This document shows positions 9,111-17,427 of a DNA stretch of 38,706 nucleotides, in pieces (the first letter of the stretch is position 1; each line of letters starts with the position of its first letter). The notes beneath the pieces are model-generated. The model was given only the letters and a program-made list of their open reading frames with translations. It was not told where the DNA came from and did no database searches. The translations under genes were made by a program, and so were the position numbers. The DNA is taken from positions 1 to 38,706 of the forward strand of contig JAITMR010000007.1 in assembly GCA_031277215.1 (NCBI GenBank), given 5' to 3'. The stretch is from Burkholderiales bacterium. GTDB taxonomy: Bacteria; Pseudomonadota; Gammaproteobacteria; Burkholderiales; Casimicrobiaceae.

Positions 9111-10171
9111 TCGCTGCTATCCCGACCGCTGTTGGAAAAATAACGCCGCAGACGAGAGAACGGTAAGCGCAGCCAGCCCATCAAACTTTCACGATAGCGC
9201 AAGCGAGCTTCTTTGTCCTTCAAAAAACATTCAAGCTCCATGACCTGCCCGGTTAATTGCCCAAGCATCGCTTCTCGTTTCTGAAGTTCCGCTGAGGTAT
9301 CACGAATATACGCCTCCATTTTCTTTGTCTGGCTTTCCAGAGTTTTTTGTTGCGCCAGCGCCAATTTGTCCAGACGCAACACTTCCGCAGCTTGGTGATA
9401 AAACCGCTTGAGTTCTTTTTCGCCGACATCCGAAAACAGTGACAGATCAGAAACAGACGGAAGCGCGGCCTGTGAATCGCGTGCCGCTACCACGATAAAA
9501 TACTTGGCCGCGGGCAATCTCGCCGTAGCCATTCCTCCATCTTCCTGCTGTTGCCATGCTTGCGTTTTCATCACGCAGTTCGGCGAAACAGGCTCACGCC
9601 AAAGCGTCGAGCCAAACCACAGCCTTTGCGACAGCCAAACCTGAGACGAAAAAAACGGCTTCAGCAATGTTTCCAACTCTTTCCGATCCAGCTCGTGAAT
9701 ATGAAACGGATTGGGCGGTGTTCCTGGCGGCGAATATTCGGGGCGGTTAGGCGACGACAATATCAGGACGCCCCCCGGCGCGAGCACTCGCGCAAATTCT
9801 TCAACCATCGGCGCCTGCAACGACTGCGGCAAATGCTCGATTGTCTCAAACGACACGATCAAATCAATACTGTGATCCGCCAACGGAAGCGAAGCCGCCG
9901 ATGCTTGCAAAAACCGAAGATTTGAATGTGCGCTTCCATAACTTGCCGCAGCGTGCCGCAACGTTTCTGCGCTGACGTCGATTCCGGTGACCGAAAGCGC
10001 GTTCGTCACCAGAAGCGCACTGCCATACCCTTCACCACAGGCGACGTCCAGCACACGCCGACCCTGCGCAAAACCTTGCGCAAAAACGTACCGATGCCAG
10101 TGCTCGTAGACGATCTCCCCCAGAATACCGGGGACGAACCGTTCGCCAGAGAATTCGAGAGTTAATGACAT
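9107..10171 (-). CDS. class I SAM-dependent methyltransferase with C-terminal coiled coil
   Basis: This is 354 residues. The N-terminus LEFSGERFVPG and EHWHRY is typical of methyltransferases of O-antigen and capsule loci. SAM motif I is VLDVACGEGYGS (residues ~40-51), followed by GIDVSAETL, LPLADHSIDLIVSFETIEHL and LAPGGVLILSSPNR. Residues ~249-330 are a long charged heptad-like helix (ELKRFYHQAAEVL..., QTKKMEAYIRDTSAELQKRE), predicted to be a coiled coil. It is the first gene of the operon with the GT2-GT4 and GT41 genes. A methyltransferase with a coiled coil recalls the chain-terminating enzyme WbdD of E. coli O8/O9a, although no kinase domain is present here. Its substrate is probably a sugar on the glycan made by this locus. 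Confidence 0.88.
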   Translation of the reverse strand: MSLTLEFSGERFVPGILGEIVYEHWHRYVFAQGFAQGRRVLDVACGEGYGSALLVTNALSVTGIDVSAETLRHAAASYGSAHSNLRFLQASAASLPLADHSIDLIVSFETIEHLPQSLQAPMVEEFARVLAPGGVLILSSPNRPEYSPPGTPPNPFHIHELDRKELETLLKPFFSSQVWLSQRLWFGSTLWREPVSPNCVMKTQAWQQQEDGGMATARLPAAKYFIVVAARDSQAALPSVSDLSLFSDVGEKELKRFYHQAAEVLRLDKLALAQQKTLESQTKKMEAYIRDTSAELQKREAMLGQLTGQVMELECFLKDKEARLRYRESLMGWLRLPFSRLRRYFSNSGRDSSE

Positions 10172-10260
10172 AACCTATCGTGGATTACAAAATTCCGCGC
10201 CTGCATTCCTGTTCAATGCTCCATCTCGCCCTATTTGACATGATCCCCATTTTCCGGCGC

Positions 10261-10289
10261 TTGAACAGTCATGCAATAATGGCTATTAT
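10261..10289 (+). promoter_or_regulatory. sigma70-type promoter of the divergent methyltransferase gene
   Basis: A -35 TTGAAC (10261-10266) and a -10 TATTAT (10284-10289) are separated by 17 nt. The predicted start near 10296 leaves a leader of only 12-21 nt, depending on the start codon. The intergenic region 10172-10307 must also hold the promoter of the minus-strand glycan operon; I could not assign that one convincingly. Confidence 0.6.
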
Positions 10290-10307
10290 GCCTCATTCGG
10301 AAAATGT

Positions 10308-11543
10308 GTGGCTACCATGAATGGTCTCTTTCTTCTGCGCGCCGATCTCTCTTCAAAGGTGATAAAGCCCCGTGCCCCCCTGGAAATAACCATTGATTTT
10401 TCCGCTGAAGCCCCTCTTGTTTTCGATGTCAACGCCTGTATCACCATCAACGATGCTGAAGGGAACGCCTTGCCCGGCTGCCATTACTTAAGCGCTGGCG
10501 GTTGGGATGTCAGTTGGCTGCCGCAAGGAATTTACCGGCTTCAGGCAACAGCGCTCGCCTCCTGCCTGCCCAATGGCCGCTATACAGCTAACATCGTTTT
10601 ATTCCATCACGACAACGGTACCGCCTTCCATTCCGAAATAACCGCGCTTCCTTTCGAGGTCAAAAAAAGCCTCACCACCGAAGCTTCTGTCCGGTTTTCC
10701 TGGAATCTGCAAAGCCGACAAAACACCCCTCCGATTGAAACCCTTTCCTGGAAACGCGGCGGAGGCGACTGGTTTTCCAAACACTTTGACCACGAGGTTC
10801 GCACCGCCGCCAGCTATTTGTTGAAGAATTCACCACTGCTCAAGGGGAAAATTTTGAATGCCGGATGCGGTGATGGCACCACCGATTTCGGTATGGCGCT
10901 GCGATTAAAGCCCGAAGAAATGGTGGGCATTGACCCCTTTCGTGGCTATGAACGACTGCCGGAAATTCTAAAACAAAGCGGCTTTCCGATAACCCGGCTT
11001 CCCGAAAATCTGCGCTTTCTTCCGGCCAGCGTTAATGAAATTCCCTTTCCCGATGATTATTTCGATGTGGTCATGTCGTGGGGCTTGGTCGAGCATATCG
11101 TCGGCGGTTATCTTCAATCGCTCAAAGAAATGCGCCGCGTTTTGAAACCCGACGGACTGCTGCTGATCTGTCCCGGACTTTTTTATTCCGACATCGGCAA
11201 CCATCTCAGCGAATTCCGTTTTGCACGCGAAGAACCCTGGGTTCACCTCAAACGCTCACGCGAATGGCTGCGCGAAAAAATACTCAGCAGCCAACCGGAT
11301 TACATCGACCGTTGTGGCGACAACGCTTCCCCGGAACAATACTGGCAGTGGTTCACCGAGCTCAATCCCATCACAGTGCCCGAATTCGAAAAACAATTGC
11401 GTGAACTGGATTTCGAACCTTGGCGCGTCATTCTGCGCACCCATGACCACGTTGAGTACACCCCGGAGTTACAAAAATATTCTTTCGTCGATCTGCTGGC
11501 CGGAGAGCTTTACGTTTCCGCTTACAACCGAAAAAAGGTATAG
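10308..11543 (+). CDS. SAM-dependent methyltransferase with N-terminal Wzt-tail-like beta domain
   Basis: This is 411 residues from GTG 10308; ATG 10317 is an alternative three codons on, and the ribosome binding site is weak for both. Residues ~5-118 are beta-rich, with the alternating pattern of the carbohydrate-recognising C-terminal domain of Wzt ATPases (for example PLEITIDFSAEAPLVFDV, INDAEGNALPG, LPQGIYRL, LPNGRYTANI). Residues ~165-330 form a class I methyltransferase: motif I KILNAGCGDGTTDFG (182-196), VGIDPF, FPDDYFDVVMSWGLVEHI and LKPDGLLLICPG. It is a single gene with its own promoter, between two minus-strand glycan operons, and ends 19 bases before the convergent neighbour. It probably methylates a sugar of the exported glycan, with the beta domain holding the chain; that part is inference. 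Confidence 0.85.
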   Translation: MATMNGLFLLRADLSSKVIKPRAPLEITIDFSAEAPLVFDVNACITINDAEGNALPGCHYLSAGGWDVSWLPQGIYRLQATALASCLPNGRYTANIVLFHHDNGTAFHSEITALPFEVKKSLTTEASVRFSWNLQSRQNTPPIETLSWKRGGGDWFSKHFDHEVRTAASYLLKNSPLLKGKILNAGCGDGTTDFGMALRLKPEEMVGIDPFRGYERLPEILKQSGFPITRLPENLRFLPASVNEIPFPDDYFDVVMSWGLVEHIVGGYLQSLKEMRRVLKPDGLLLICPGLFYSDIGNHLSEFRFAREEPWVHLKRSREWLREKILSSQPDYIDRCGDNASPEQYWQWFTELNPITVPEFEKQLRELDFEPWRVILRTHDHVEYTPELQKYSFVDLLAGELYVSAYNRKKV

Positions 11544-11562
11544 CGATTAATCAATCCCCCGC

Positions 11563-12264
11563 TTAATCAGCGAGTGTTTTTTGGGCAATGAGCGCCAATC
11601 CCGCCGGATATTCAAAGCAAAAAATTTTGCATGAAAGAAACCCGGCTTCCAGCGCCATTTTCCAAACATCCGCGCCGAATTCCGTGTGAACACGCTGATT
11701 TTCTGCTTTTTCTTCCGGGTCCCCATGGTAACTGTTTGGAAGCCCAGCACGCGAACGCGTCATTCTTCCGAGAATTGTCGGCACCGTAAACACACAACGC
11801 CCGCCCGAGCGCAGCACACGATAACATTCCGCCAACCCTTTGAGAGGGTCGGCAACATGCTCCAACGTATCGGAGTGAATGATCAGATCGAAGCTTTCTG
11901 CCGCAAAAGTGATATTCAGCATGTCTATTTGCGGGTATTCGATCAGGCGGTGACCATGCATCTTTCCGAGAAATGGCGCCAAATTGGCCGCTTCGTTGAT
12001 TTCCAGAACATCCAGCCTTCGCGAAGCGTCGCAAAACTGATCCAGCGTTCCACAAAAACCAAACTCCGAAAGAACTGCCGCCGCCAGCGCCATTGCCCGC
12101 AAGTTATTGCGGCAAGAACAACAGGTGAACCCCTGTTGGCGGCTGATATAAGCGGATTCTTCTTCGCTCAACCGCCATTCGCCGACCAACTCTTTCGGAA
12201 TCGCCCAAAGCATCGAAAATGTTTTGTTGCCGCATACCGGACAAGCTCCGTCAAAGCGCCGCAT
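11563..12264 (-). CDS. methyltransferase-like protein with N-terminal zinc ribbon
   Basis: From ATG 12264 this is 233 residues. That start overlaps the stop of the ATPase gene (TGATG) and has GGGAAAGAG just upstream, so it is preferred over a start 54 bases further up. Cysteines at 8 and 11 (CPVCGN) and at 48/49 and 51 (CCSC) suggest a zinc ribbon. The rest has the later half of a class I methyltransferase: MLNITFAAESFDLIIHSDTLEHV, ECYRVLRSGGRCVFTVP and HTEFGADVWKMALEAGF. The usual glycine-rich SAM motif I is replaced by RLDVLEINEA, as seen in some divergent family members in polysaccharide loci. It is the last gene of the Wzm-Wzt operon. Activity is likely but less certain than for the other two methyltransferases here. 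Confidence 0.82.
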   Translation of the reverse strand: MRRFDGACPVCGNKTFSMLWAIPKELVGEWRLSEEESAYISRQQGFTCCSCRNNLRAMALAAAVLSEFGFCGTLDQFCDASRRLDVLEINEAANLAPFLGKMHGHRLIEYPQIDMLNITFAAESFDLIIHSDTLEHVADPLKGLAECYRVLRSGGRCVFTVPTILGRMTRSRAGLPNSYHGDPEEKAENQRVHTEFGADVWKMALEAGFLSCKIFCFEYPAGLALIAQKTLAD

Positions 12265-13601
12265 CACTCTTTCCCAAGAAAAATTTTCTTCATCGGAACG
12301 CCCATCAAACCCAAACAAACAACGCTGGCGTGCACCTTGACCATTAGCGCTTCGTGCACCCAGTGATGCTGTACGTTCTGCTCCTGCGTTCCGTCGCCGA
12401 TGGAAATGGTGACGCTGTAATCCCCGCTGGGCATAACCGGCAAACGAAACGCAAAACGCGCCGTCACCGTTTCCCCTTTGCGAACCGGCGGTTCCTTGAA
12501 CCGATAAGAAAGATACGTGTTGTCGGAGAACACGGCCTGCCCCAGTCGATCACGAAAAAGAAAGCCTACAATCGGTCGCAGCAACTCTTGTTGGGCTAGC
12601 GCACGAACTTCCAAAATCACCTCTTCCCCCCCGACCACCCACGCCAACGGTTTTTCGTTTTCATCAAGCAAACGCACCGAAACAATTTTCGCACCGCCAG
12701 CACCAAATCCACCGGAACGTTCGGGATCAAATTGCAAAATTTCCATTTCATTGCGGAGATTCGACGCATTGATGAGAGGAGCGCGTGCGTCATGATATTC
12801 GCCGCTTTCCGATGCCTCCTCCGCCTTCTCATTCGGCATCGCCGCAACCGTCTCGACCGCCTCTGGAGAAGCGCACAGCGCCGCGAGATAGTGCTCAGAA
12901 ACTATTTTCGGCGAATCCATCATCACCATCTTTCCGTGATCCAGCCAGATGGCTTTTTTACATAAATTGATTACTGCTCCGATATCGTGGCTGCAAAAAA
13001 ACAACGTCCCCCGCTCCATAAATTGCCGCAAAAAACGCATACACTTCTGCACGAAATAAGCGTCGCCGACCGACAACGCCTCATCAACAACCAAAATATC
13101 CGCATCGACATGTGCAACCACCGCAAAAGCCAGCCGCACAAACATCCCGCTAGAATACGTTTTCACCGGCTGCTCAACAAATTCGCCGATGTCCGCGAAA
13201 TCGCAAATGCTCTCGAAGCGTGCGTCGATTTCCTCGCGGCTCAAGCCATACAAACTGGCGGTAAGGTAAATATTTTCTCGTCCGGTAAATTCAGGATTGA
13301 ACCCCGCGCCCAGTTCCAAAAGCGCGGCGATTTTTCCTCTCGTTTCTACCGTTCCCGTAGTAGGTGTCAAGGTCCCGCAGATAAGCTGTAATAACGTTGA
13401 TTTTCCGCTGCCGTTGCGACCGATGATGCCGACGGTTTCACCACGCCGAATCTCAAAAGAAATATCGCGCAGCGCCCAAAATTCCTGAAAATACTGCCGC
13501 CGACCGCGCATCAACATTTGCAACAAGCGATGCTGCGGCTTCCCGTAAATCTGGTAACACTTACTCAGATGCTCGACTTTAATTAACGCTTCAGAGGACA
13601 T
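12264..13601 (-). CDS. wzt: polysaccharide ABC exporter ATPase (Wzt type) with C-terminal beta domain
   Basis: The chosen start (ATG 13601, MSSEALIKVEHLSK) overlaps the permease gene by 11 bases, has AAGGG 7-8 nt upstream and gives 445 residues. The longer in-frame extension would be a hydrophobic stretch that is only the other frame of the permease. Walker A is GRNGSGKST (residues 61-69), the signature is YSSGMFVRLAFA and Walker B is DILVVDEALSVGD. This order and spacing match the polysaccharide-exporter subclass (Wzt, TagH, RfbE). After a ~50-residue acidic linker, residues ~298-435 are beta-rich (GAKIVSVRLLDENEKPL, EVILEVRALAQ, MPSGDYSVTISIGDG), like the tail of Wzt proteins that recognises the modified non-reducing end of O-antigen. 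It hydrolyses ATP at the inner membrane to drive export through the permease encoded just upstream. Confidence 0.93.
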   Translation of the reverse strand: MSSEALIKVEHLSKCYQIYGKPQHRLLQMLMRGRRQYFQEFWALRDISFEIRRGETVGIIGRNGSGKSTLLQLICGTLTPTTGTVETRGKIAALLELGAGFNPEFTGRENIYLTASLYGLSREEIDARFESICDFADIGEFVEQPVKTYSSGMFVRLAFAVVAHVDADILVVDEALSVGDAYFVQKCMRFLRQFMERGTLFFCSHDIGAVINLCKKAIWLDHGKMVMMDSPKIVSEHYLAALCASPEAVETVAAMPNEKAEEASESGEYHDARAPLINASNLRNEMEILQFDPERSGGFGAGGAKIVSVRLLDENEKPLAWVVGGEEVILEVRALAQQELLRPIVGFLFRDRLGQAVFSDNTYLSYRFKEPPVRKGETVTARFAFRLPVMPSGDYSVTISIGDGTQEQNVQHHWVHEALMVKVHASVVCLGLMGVPMKKIFLGKE

Positions 13602-14409
13602 CGGCGAACCCTTTTCGCGTCTTCTGGAACCAAAGATAACCCAGCCAAGCGACAACGATACTGCCGACAAGAGAAGCGAAATACATACGCCAATGCAAGG
13701 TTTTTCCAAAAATCAAAACATCTCTGGTCTGCTCGACAACCAACGCCAGCGGATTTAGCAACATCATCTTCTGAAAACTTTCCGGCAACGCCGAAGCCGG
13801 ATAAAAAATCGGCGATAAAAACAGCAGAGCCGTTGTAGCAACGCCCACCACTTGCGCGACATCTCGCAAGAATACCCCCAGAGAGGCCAGCAACCAGCTA
13901 AAGCCCATCGTCAAAAAAAGAAGTGGCAACAAAACAACTGGAAAGAGCAACGCAGTAAGCGGTGGCACGCCGAAAAAGATCCCATAAAAAAGAAGCCATG
14001 CCAACAAGCCGACCCCGCAGTGAAACAAGGCCGCACCCAGTGTTACCACGGGAAGAATTTCCAGCGGAAAGACGACCTTTTTAACGTAGCTCGTATTGGC
14101 AAGAATCAGACCGGGGGCGCGGTTAACACACTCCGAGAAGAAATTGAAAACCAGAAGACCCGCAAACAGAATCAGCGCAAATTCCATTTTTGAATCGCTG
14201 CCGGTGTTCCAGCGTGCCTTGAAGATGACGCTGAAGACGAAGGTGTAAACGACCAACATCAGCACCGGCAAGAAAAACGACCACAGAACCCCCATCATCG
14301 AACCGCGATAACGACCGATAATCTCGCGCCCTACCAGAGCTTTTATCAAGCTTTTATTTTTCCACAGGCTGCGCACTGTCATGGCAGGAGCTATTGGAAA
14401 TTTCTGCAT
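13591..14409 (-). CDS. wzm: polysaccharide ABC exporter permease (Wzm type, ABC-2)
   Basis: The start at ATG 14409 has a good ribosome binding site (CAGGAGCGCTC before the ATG) and gives 272 residues; a longer in-frame start 54 bases upstream has no such site. An amphipathic N-terminus carrying SLIKALVGREIIGRYRGSMMG, characteristic of the ABC-2 polysaccharide permease family, precedes about six membrane segments. With Wzt it forms the inner-membrane channel for undecaprenyl-linked polysaccharide. It is the first gene of a three-gene operon with overlapping ends. The 200 bp upstream (14410-14610) has no gene; a TATAAA lies in it on the minus strand but lacks a good -35, so I do not call the promoter. 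Confidence 0.93.
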   Translation of the reverse strand: MQKFPIAPAMTVRSLWKNKSLIKALVGREIIGRYRGSMMGVLWSFFLPVLMLVVYTFVFSVIFKARWNTGSDSKMEFALILFAGLLVFNFFSECVNRAPGLILANTSYVKKVVFPLEILPVVTLGAALFHCGVGLLAWLLFYGIFFGVPPLTALLFPVVLLPLLFLTMGFSWLLASLGVFLRDVAQVVGVATTALLFLSPIFYPASALPESFQKMMLLNPLALVVEQTRDVLIFGKTLHWRMYFASLVGSIVVAWLGYLWFQKTRKGFADVL

Positions 14410-14610
14410 GAGCGCTCCTGTTGAGGCATCAGCGCACCACCAACGACATAGCTCTTTTCCCAAAAAAAGGGGCGTTTTTCATACATTTCCCATGTCTCAG
14501 GGATTCTTTACGAAGTCTAGTTTATACCCACCAACCGCTTATCCACACCCTCCCTGCCGCCCTGCGCGATACCGCAAACCCGCGCACCGAACGACAGGAT
14601 AACCTCGATT

Positions 14611-15240
14611 CTATGGCAAAATCGCCCATTCGACATCATCAATCCATGCGATGCCACTGCCCTGAAGCATAAAACCGATTTCCAGCGCCGTTGCGCTTTC
14701 AGGAATTTCCAGCGAAATCGTATAGCGCCTCCAGTCTTGCGAGCCTCGGATTAATTCGCTTTCCATAAAATTATATGCTGCTATCGCCCCGCCCCTCGTT
14801 GCACGCATCGAAAGCCCTGCGCCTCTGCCGTTCGTTTCCTGCGTTTTGATCCAGGCCGACAATGCAACTTTTTTTCCCCGAAGCGCAGTAGCGCTTATTT
14901 TTTGCTCCGCCAGTCCATAAGGTTCTTCACCGATATTTTTTATCCGTAAAGATTGTGTCCCGCGATAAAAAATATCCCTGTCCAGCGCAAATTCATACGA
15001 TTCTGGTCCGGCGTGCTGCATAAATTGCCAGCCTTTTATTTTTCCCTTCTCTCCTGTGTCTTGCGCTTCAAAATCTGCATTAGCCAAGACCGGTTTGTCA
15101 AGTTGCGTTTTCAATACCTTTTCCGCTTTGGCGCTTTTCTCTACGGCAACGGCTCCCTTCCCGTTAACTTCCGTAACGTTCAAGGTTTTGCAGCTCGCCA
15201 AGAAAAACGATAACGCAATAAGTAAAAAACATTTTTTCAT
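14611..15240 (-). CDS. outer-membrane-type lipoprotein with beta-sandwich (carbohydrate-binding-like) domain
   Basis: This is 209 residues with AAGGGC four bases before the ATG. A type II signal peptide ends in LASC with the lipidated cysteine at 17; +2 is Lys, not Asp, so outer-membrane sorting is expected. After a short linker (18-50), the rest reads as a jelly-roll fold: LANADFEAQDTGEKGKIKGW, YRGTQSLRIKN, LRGKKVALSAWIKT, RRYTISLEIPE and IAWIDDVEWAI. This pattern (a leading N-x-D/G-F-E, 'G-x-x-S-L-R-I', and a closing 'W-I-D-D-V') is common in galactose-binding-like modules. The ligand is unknown. The 148 bp up to the parvulin gene holds no gene I can support. Confidence 0.8.
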   Translation of the reverse strand: MKKCFLLIALSFFLASCKTLNVTEVNGKGAVAVEKSAKAEKVLKTQLDKPVLANADFEAQDTGEKGKIKGWQFMQHAGPESYEFALDRDIFYRGTQSLRIKNIGEEPYGLAEQKISATALRGKKVALSAWIKTQETNGRGAGLSMRATRGGAIAAYNFMESELIRGSQDWRRYTISLEIPESATALEIGFMLQGSGIAWIDDVEWAILP

Positions 15241-15388
15241 GGTTGCCCTTACTATTTACACTTTGATGAAAAAGTGCTGCATATGATGAGAGAAGTGCGG
15301 AATAACGAAAGATGGTCAATACATGCCTCTTACGAAAGATTTTTTCAGCGGGCATTGTCATTTCACTCCGCACACTCTGCGCACGGGC

Positions 15389-16411
15389 TCATTGACCGCT
15401 CTTTGCTTCGCTTTTTTTCGTCATCTCAGGCATCAGTTGCTTCAAGGCCTCGGATGAAGGCGGCGCGACATACAAAGCGTCTATCGCTGCCTCATTGAGA
15501 ACCGCCTTGGAATCGTCATCTATTTTGGCAAGTTCCCGATTGATATATTCCTCGACGAACTTCTGCTTTTGTTCCTCCATAATCTTCTCTTGGGCTTTCT
15601 CAAGAGGCATCAACCCCGCCTCTTTTTTCCCTTTCAAAAGAATCAGGTGCCAGCCGAAACCCGTTAGCACCGGCTCGCTGACATCTCCCGCATTTTTCAA
15701 CGAGAACGCCACCTTGGAAAACTCGGGAACCATTACCTCATAGGAAAACCATCCCAAATCCCCCATGCGGTTTGCCGACCCCCTATCCTCGGAAATTTGC
15801 TTCGCAACCTTTCCGAAATCTGCCCCCGCCAAGATTTTTTTTCTGGTTTCCTGCGCAAGCTTCAGCCCTTCTTCCTGGCTGTGGTTTTTGAGGTCAAAGA
15901 GGATGTGCGCGGCGCTGACCTGCTCAGGCGTCTCGTATTTTTTTCTGTCTGTAATGTAAATTTCCTTCGCTCGTGCGGTGTATTCTACTTCCCTCTTCGT
16001 GAACGCTTCAGCGGCGTCCTGCTCAACCTTGTTCATGTGCAGCCCTGCGTAAAACCTGTCGATTTCCGCCGCCAGCAGCGCTTTCGTCTTTGGGTTCTGA
16101 TCCAGCTTTTCGGCACGAGCCTGCGCCGCCATCGTCTTGTCGCGCAAAATGCGAGACAGCAACTGGATGATTCTCTTTTGATCGCCCGAGAAACCCTCTC
16201 TAATGTTTTCTGGAAGTCGTAGCAACGCCGTTTCGTAATCGCTCTTGCGCACTTCCGTCCATTCGTTTTTAACAAGCATGGGGTTGTCTCCATCTGTCGC
16301 GTTTGTGCGCCCCTCCGCCCACGATCCCTGACAGAACACCGCCAGAAAAGCGCCCCCCAAAACAGCCATCGCTTTCCTGCCCAAATTGCCCACGCGAAGC
16401 GAACTTTCCAT
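15389..16411 (-). CDS. secreted parvulin-type peptidyl-prolyl isomerase (SurA/PrsA-like)
   Basis: This is 340 residues from ATG 16411, which is preceded by GGAAGGACGAGG. A signal peptide runs through AVLGGAFLAVFCQGSWA. An N-terminal helical chaperone-like part (about 35-155) is followed by one parvulin domain (about 165-265: VSAAHILFDLKN, ADFGKVAKQISED, GDLGWFSYEVMVPEF, FGWHLILLKG) and a charged C-terminal tail. Such proteins isomerise Xaa-Pro bonds and chaperone exported proteins in the periplasm. There is no lipobox. It lies downstream of a secreted beta-rich protein, from which it is separated by a hairpin that should reduce but may not stop readthrough. A role in folding the neighbouring secreted proteins is inference. 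It is too short for classical SurA, which has two parvulin domains. Confidence 0.9.
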   Translation of the reverse strand: MESSLRVGNLGRKAMAVLGGAFLAVFCQGSWAEGRTNATDGDNPMLVKNEWTEVRKSDYETALLRLPENIREGFSGDQKRIIQLLSRILRDKTMAAQARAEKLDQNPKTKALLAAEIDRFYAGLHMNKVEQDAAEAFTKREVEYTARAKEIYITDRKKYETPEQVSAAHILFDLKNHSQEEGLKLAQETRKKILAGADFGKVAKQISEDRGSANRMGDLGWFSYEVMVPEFSKVAFSLKNAGDVSEPVLTGFGWHLILLKGKKEAGLMPLEKAQEKIMEEQKQKFVEEYINRELAKIDDDSKAVLNEAAIDALYVAPPSSEALKQLMPEMTKKSEAKSGQ

Positions 16412-16442
16412 CCTCGTCCTTCCTTTCTTCACTATACACAAG

Positions 16443-16471
16443 CAAAGACCCCGTTTTCACGGGGCCTTTGC
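16443..16471 (-). terminator. intrinsic-terminator-like hairpin after the 311-residue secreted protein gene
   Basis: On the minus strand CAAAGGCCCCGT and ACGGGGTCTTTG pair over 12 positions, with one G-U wobble only in the minus-strand RNA, around a four-base GAAA loop. The downstream tract (CTTGTG) is only mildly U-rich, so termination is probably partial and the parvulin gene 30 bases on may be expressed by readthrough. Confidence 0.6.
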
Positions 16472-16491
16472 CAAAAAATACGCCTACTGCT

Positions 16492-17427
16492 TTATTGGAC
16501 TCTTATCGTCATCGGGCACGCCCCCGCTTTGCACGTATTGACGCCGGAGGCATTCACATTCCGTATGTTGACATAGTACGTTCCAGGCGCAAGCGTCGGA
16601 TAACCGGCAACAGCGCCCGCCGTCAGGAAAAACTCTTTGAAGTTAGCGGACGATCTCGAGATCATCGGCCCCTTGGTTCCACCAAAATCGACCAGAGACC
16701 TAAAATCACACGCTGCACGCGACACCGTAATCGTTCGCACTATCGCGCCCGTTCCTGCCTCCGCAACGGTAATGGCTTTTGATCCCGACTTTTCTGCCGC
16801 CGGAACCGTAAATTTCGCCACCACAACCCCTTCTTTGCCCCCAGCATCAGCCACAACCCCTCCTGAGTTACCCCAAGGGATCACCACGTTGCTAACCCCC
16901 GAGTACTGGTCGCAAAGTTTATTATCGTCCGGCGACGGCGGCGTCGTTCCGAGCGGCACGGTCACCGTCTTCGAGGTATCCGTGCACACCGCGCCATTGC
17001 AGGCTTTCATCGTGTAGGTGTACGTAATAGCCGAAGCTCCGTTATTCTCCGGTAACACGTTCGGCGAGGTGATATTCTGCTGCATACCGCTTCCACCGAA
17101 GCGCGTCCAACTGTACGTTGTCGAGGCATCAACATTGGTCGAGCACGCCCCCGAAAACGTAACAGATCCCCCAGAGCTCGTGAGAGGATTGGGTGGCGTC
17201 ACCGTTGTCGTGCAGCCTGAAGGCGCTATAATATCTTGATCCCCGCCGCCTTCCACACAAACGAGCAGAAAACTACCGCCACCTTGATTCTCCAACTCAA
17301 ATGAATCACAGGTAGGGTCGTTATATGTCAAGGTCGCCGCATGAAGCGCCGACGTCATACCCATTGTCAGAAAAAACAAGCCTGCTACCGGCAAGGCCTT
17401 ATAAAAACGATTAAAAAATGAAGTCAT
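16492..17427 (-). CDS. secreted beta-rich protein of unknown function
   Basis: This is 311 residues with AAGGAG eight to nine bases before the ATG. A signal peptide (FYKALPVAGLFFLTMGMTSALHA) is probably cut before ATLTYND. The mature protein is rich in Gly, Ser, Thr and Val and has several cysteines likely to be disulfide-linked. Residues ~70-160 look like an immunoglobulin-like/PKD-like repeat (SGGSVTFSGACST, TYSWTRFGG, ITYTYTMKACNG, TKTVTVP-like). The C-terminal end (APGTYYVNIRNVNASG...CPMTIRV) closes another beta domain. There is no lipobox, membrane anchor or sorting tail, so it is periplasmic or released. I do not recognise the family. Its neighbours are other exported proteins and a parvulin. 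Confidence 0.75.
   Translation of the reverse strand: MTSFFNRFYKALPVAGLFFLTMGMTSALHAATLTYNDPTCDSFELENQGGGSFLLVCVEGGGDQDIIAPSGCTTTVTPPNPLTSSGGSVTFSGACSTNVDASTTYSWTRFGGSGMQQNITSPNVLPENNGASAITYTYTMKACNGAVCTDTSKTVTVPLGTTPPSPDDNKLCDQYSGVSNVVIPWGNSGGVVADAGGKEGVVVAKFTVPAAEKSGSKAITVAEAGTGAIVRTITVSRAACDFRSLVDFGGTKGPMISRSSANFKEFFLTAGAVAGYPTLAPGTYYVNIRNVNASGVNTCKAGACPMTIRVQ

Noticed and set aside
13602-13709. N-terminal extension of the Wzt ATPase with a hydrophobic stretch
   Set aside because: It lies inside the permease gene in another frame; the ATG at 13601 has a ribosome binding site and starts the conserved domain directly.
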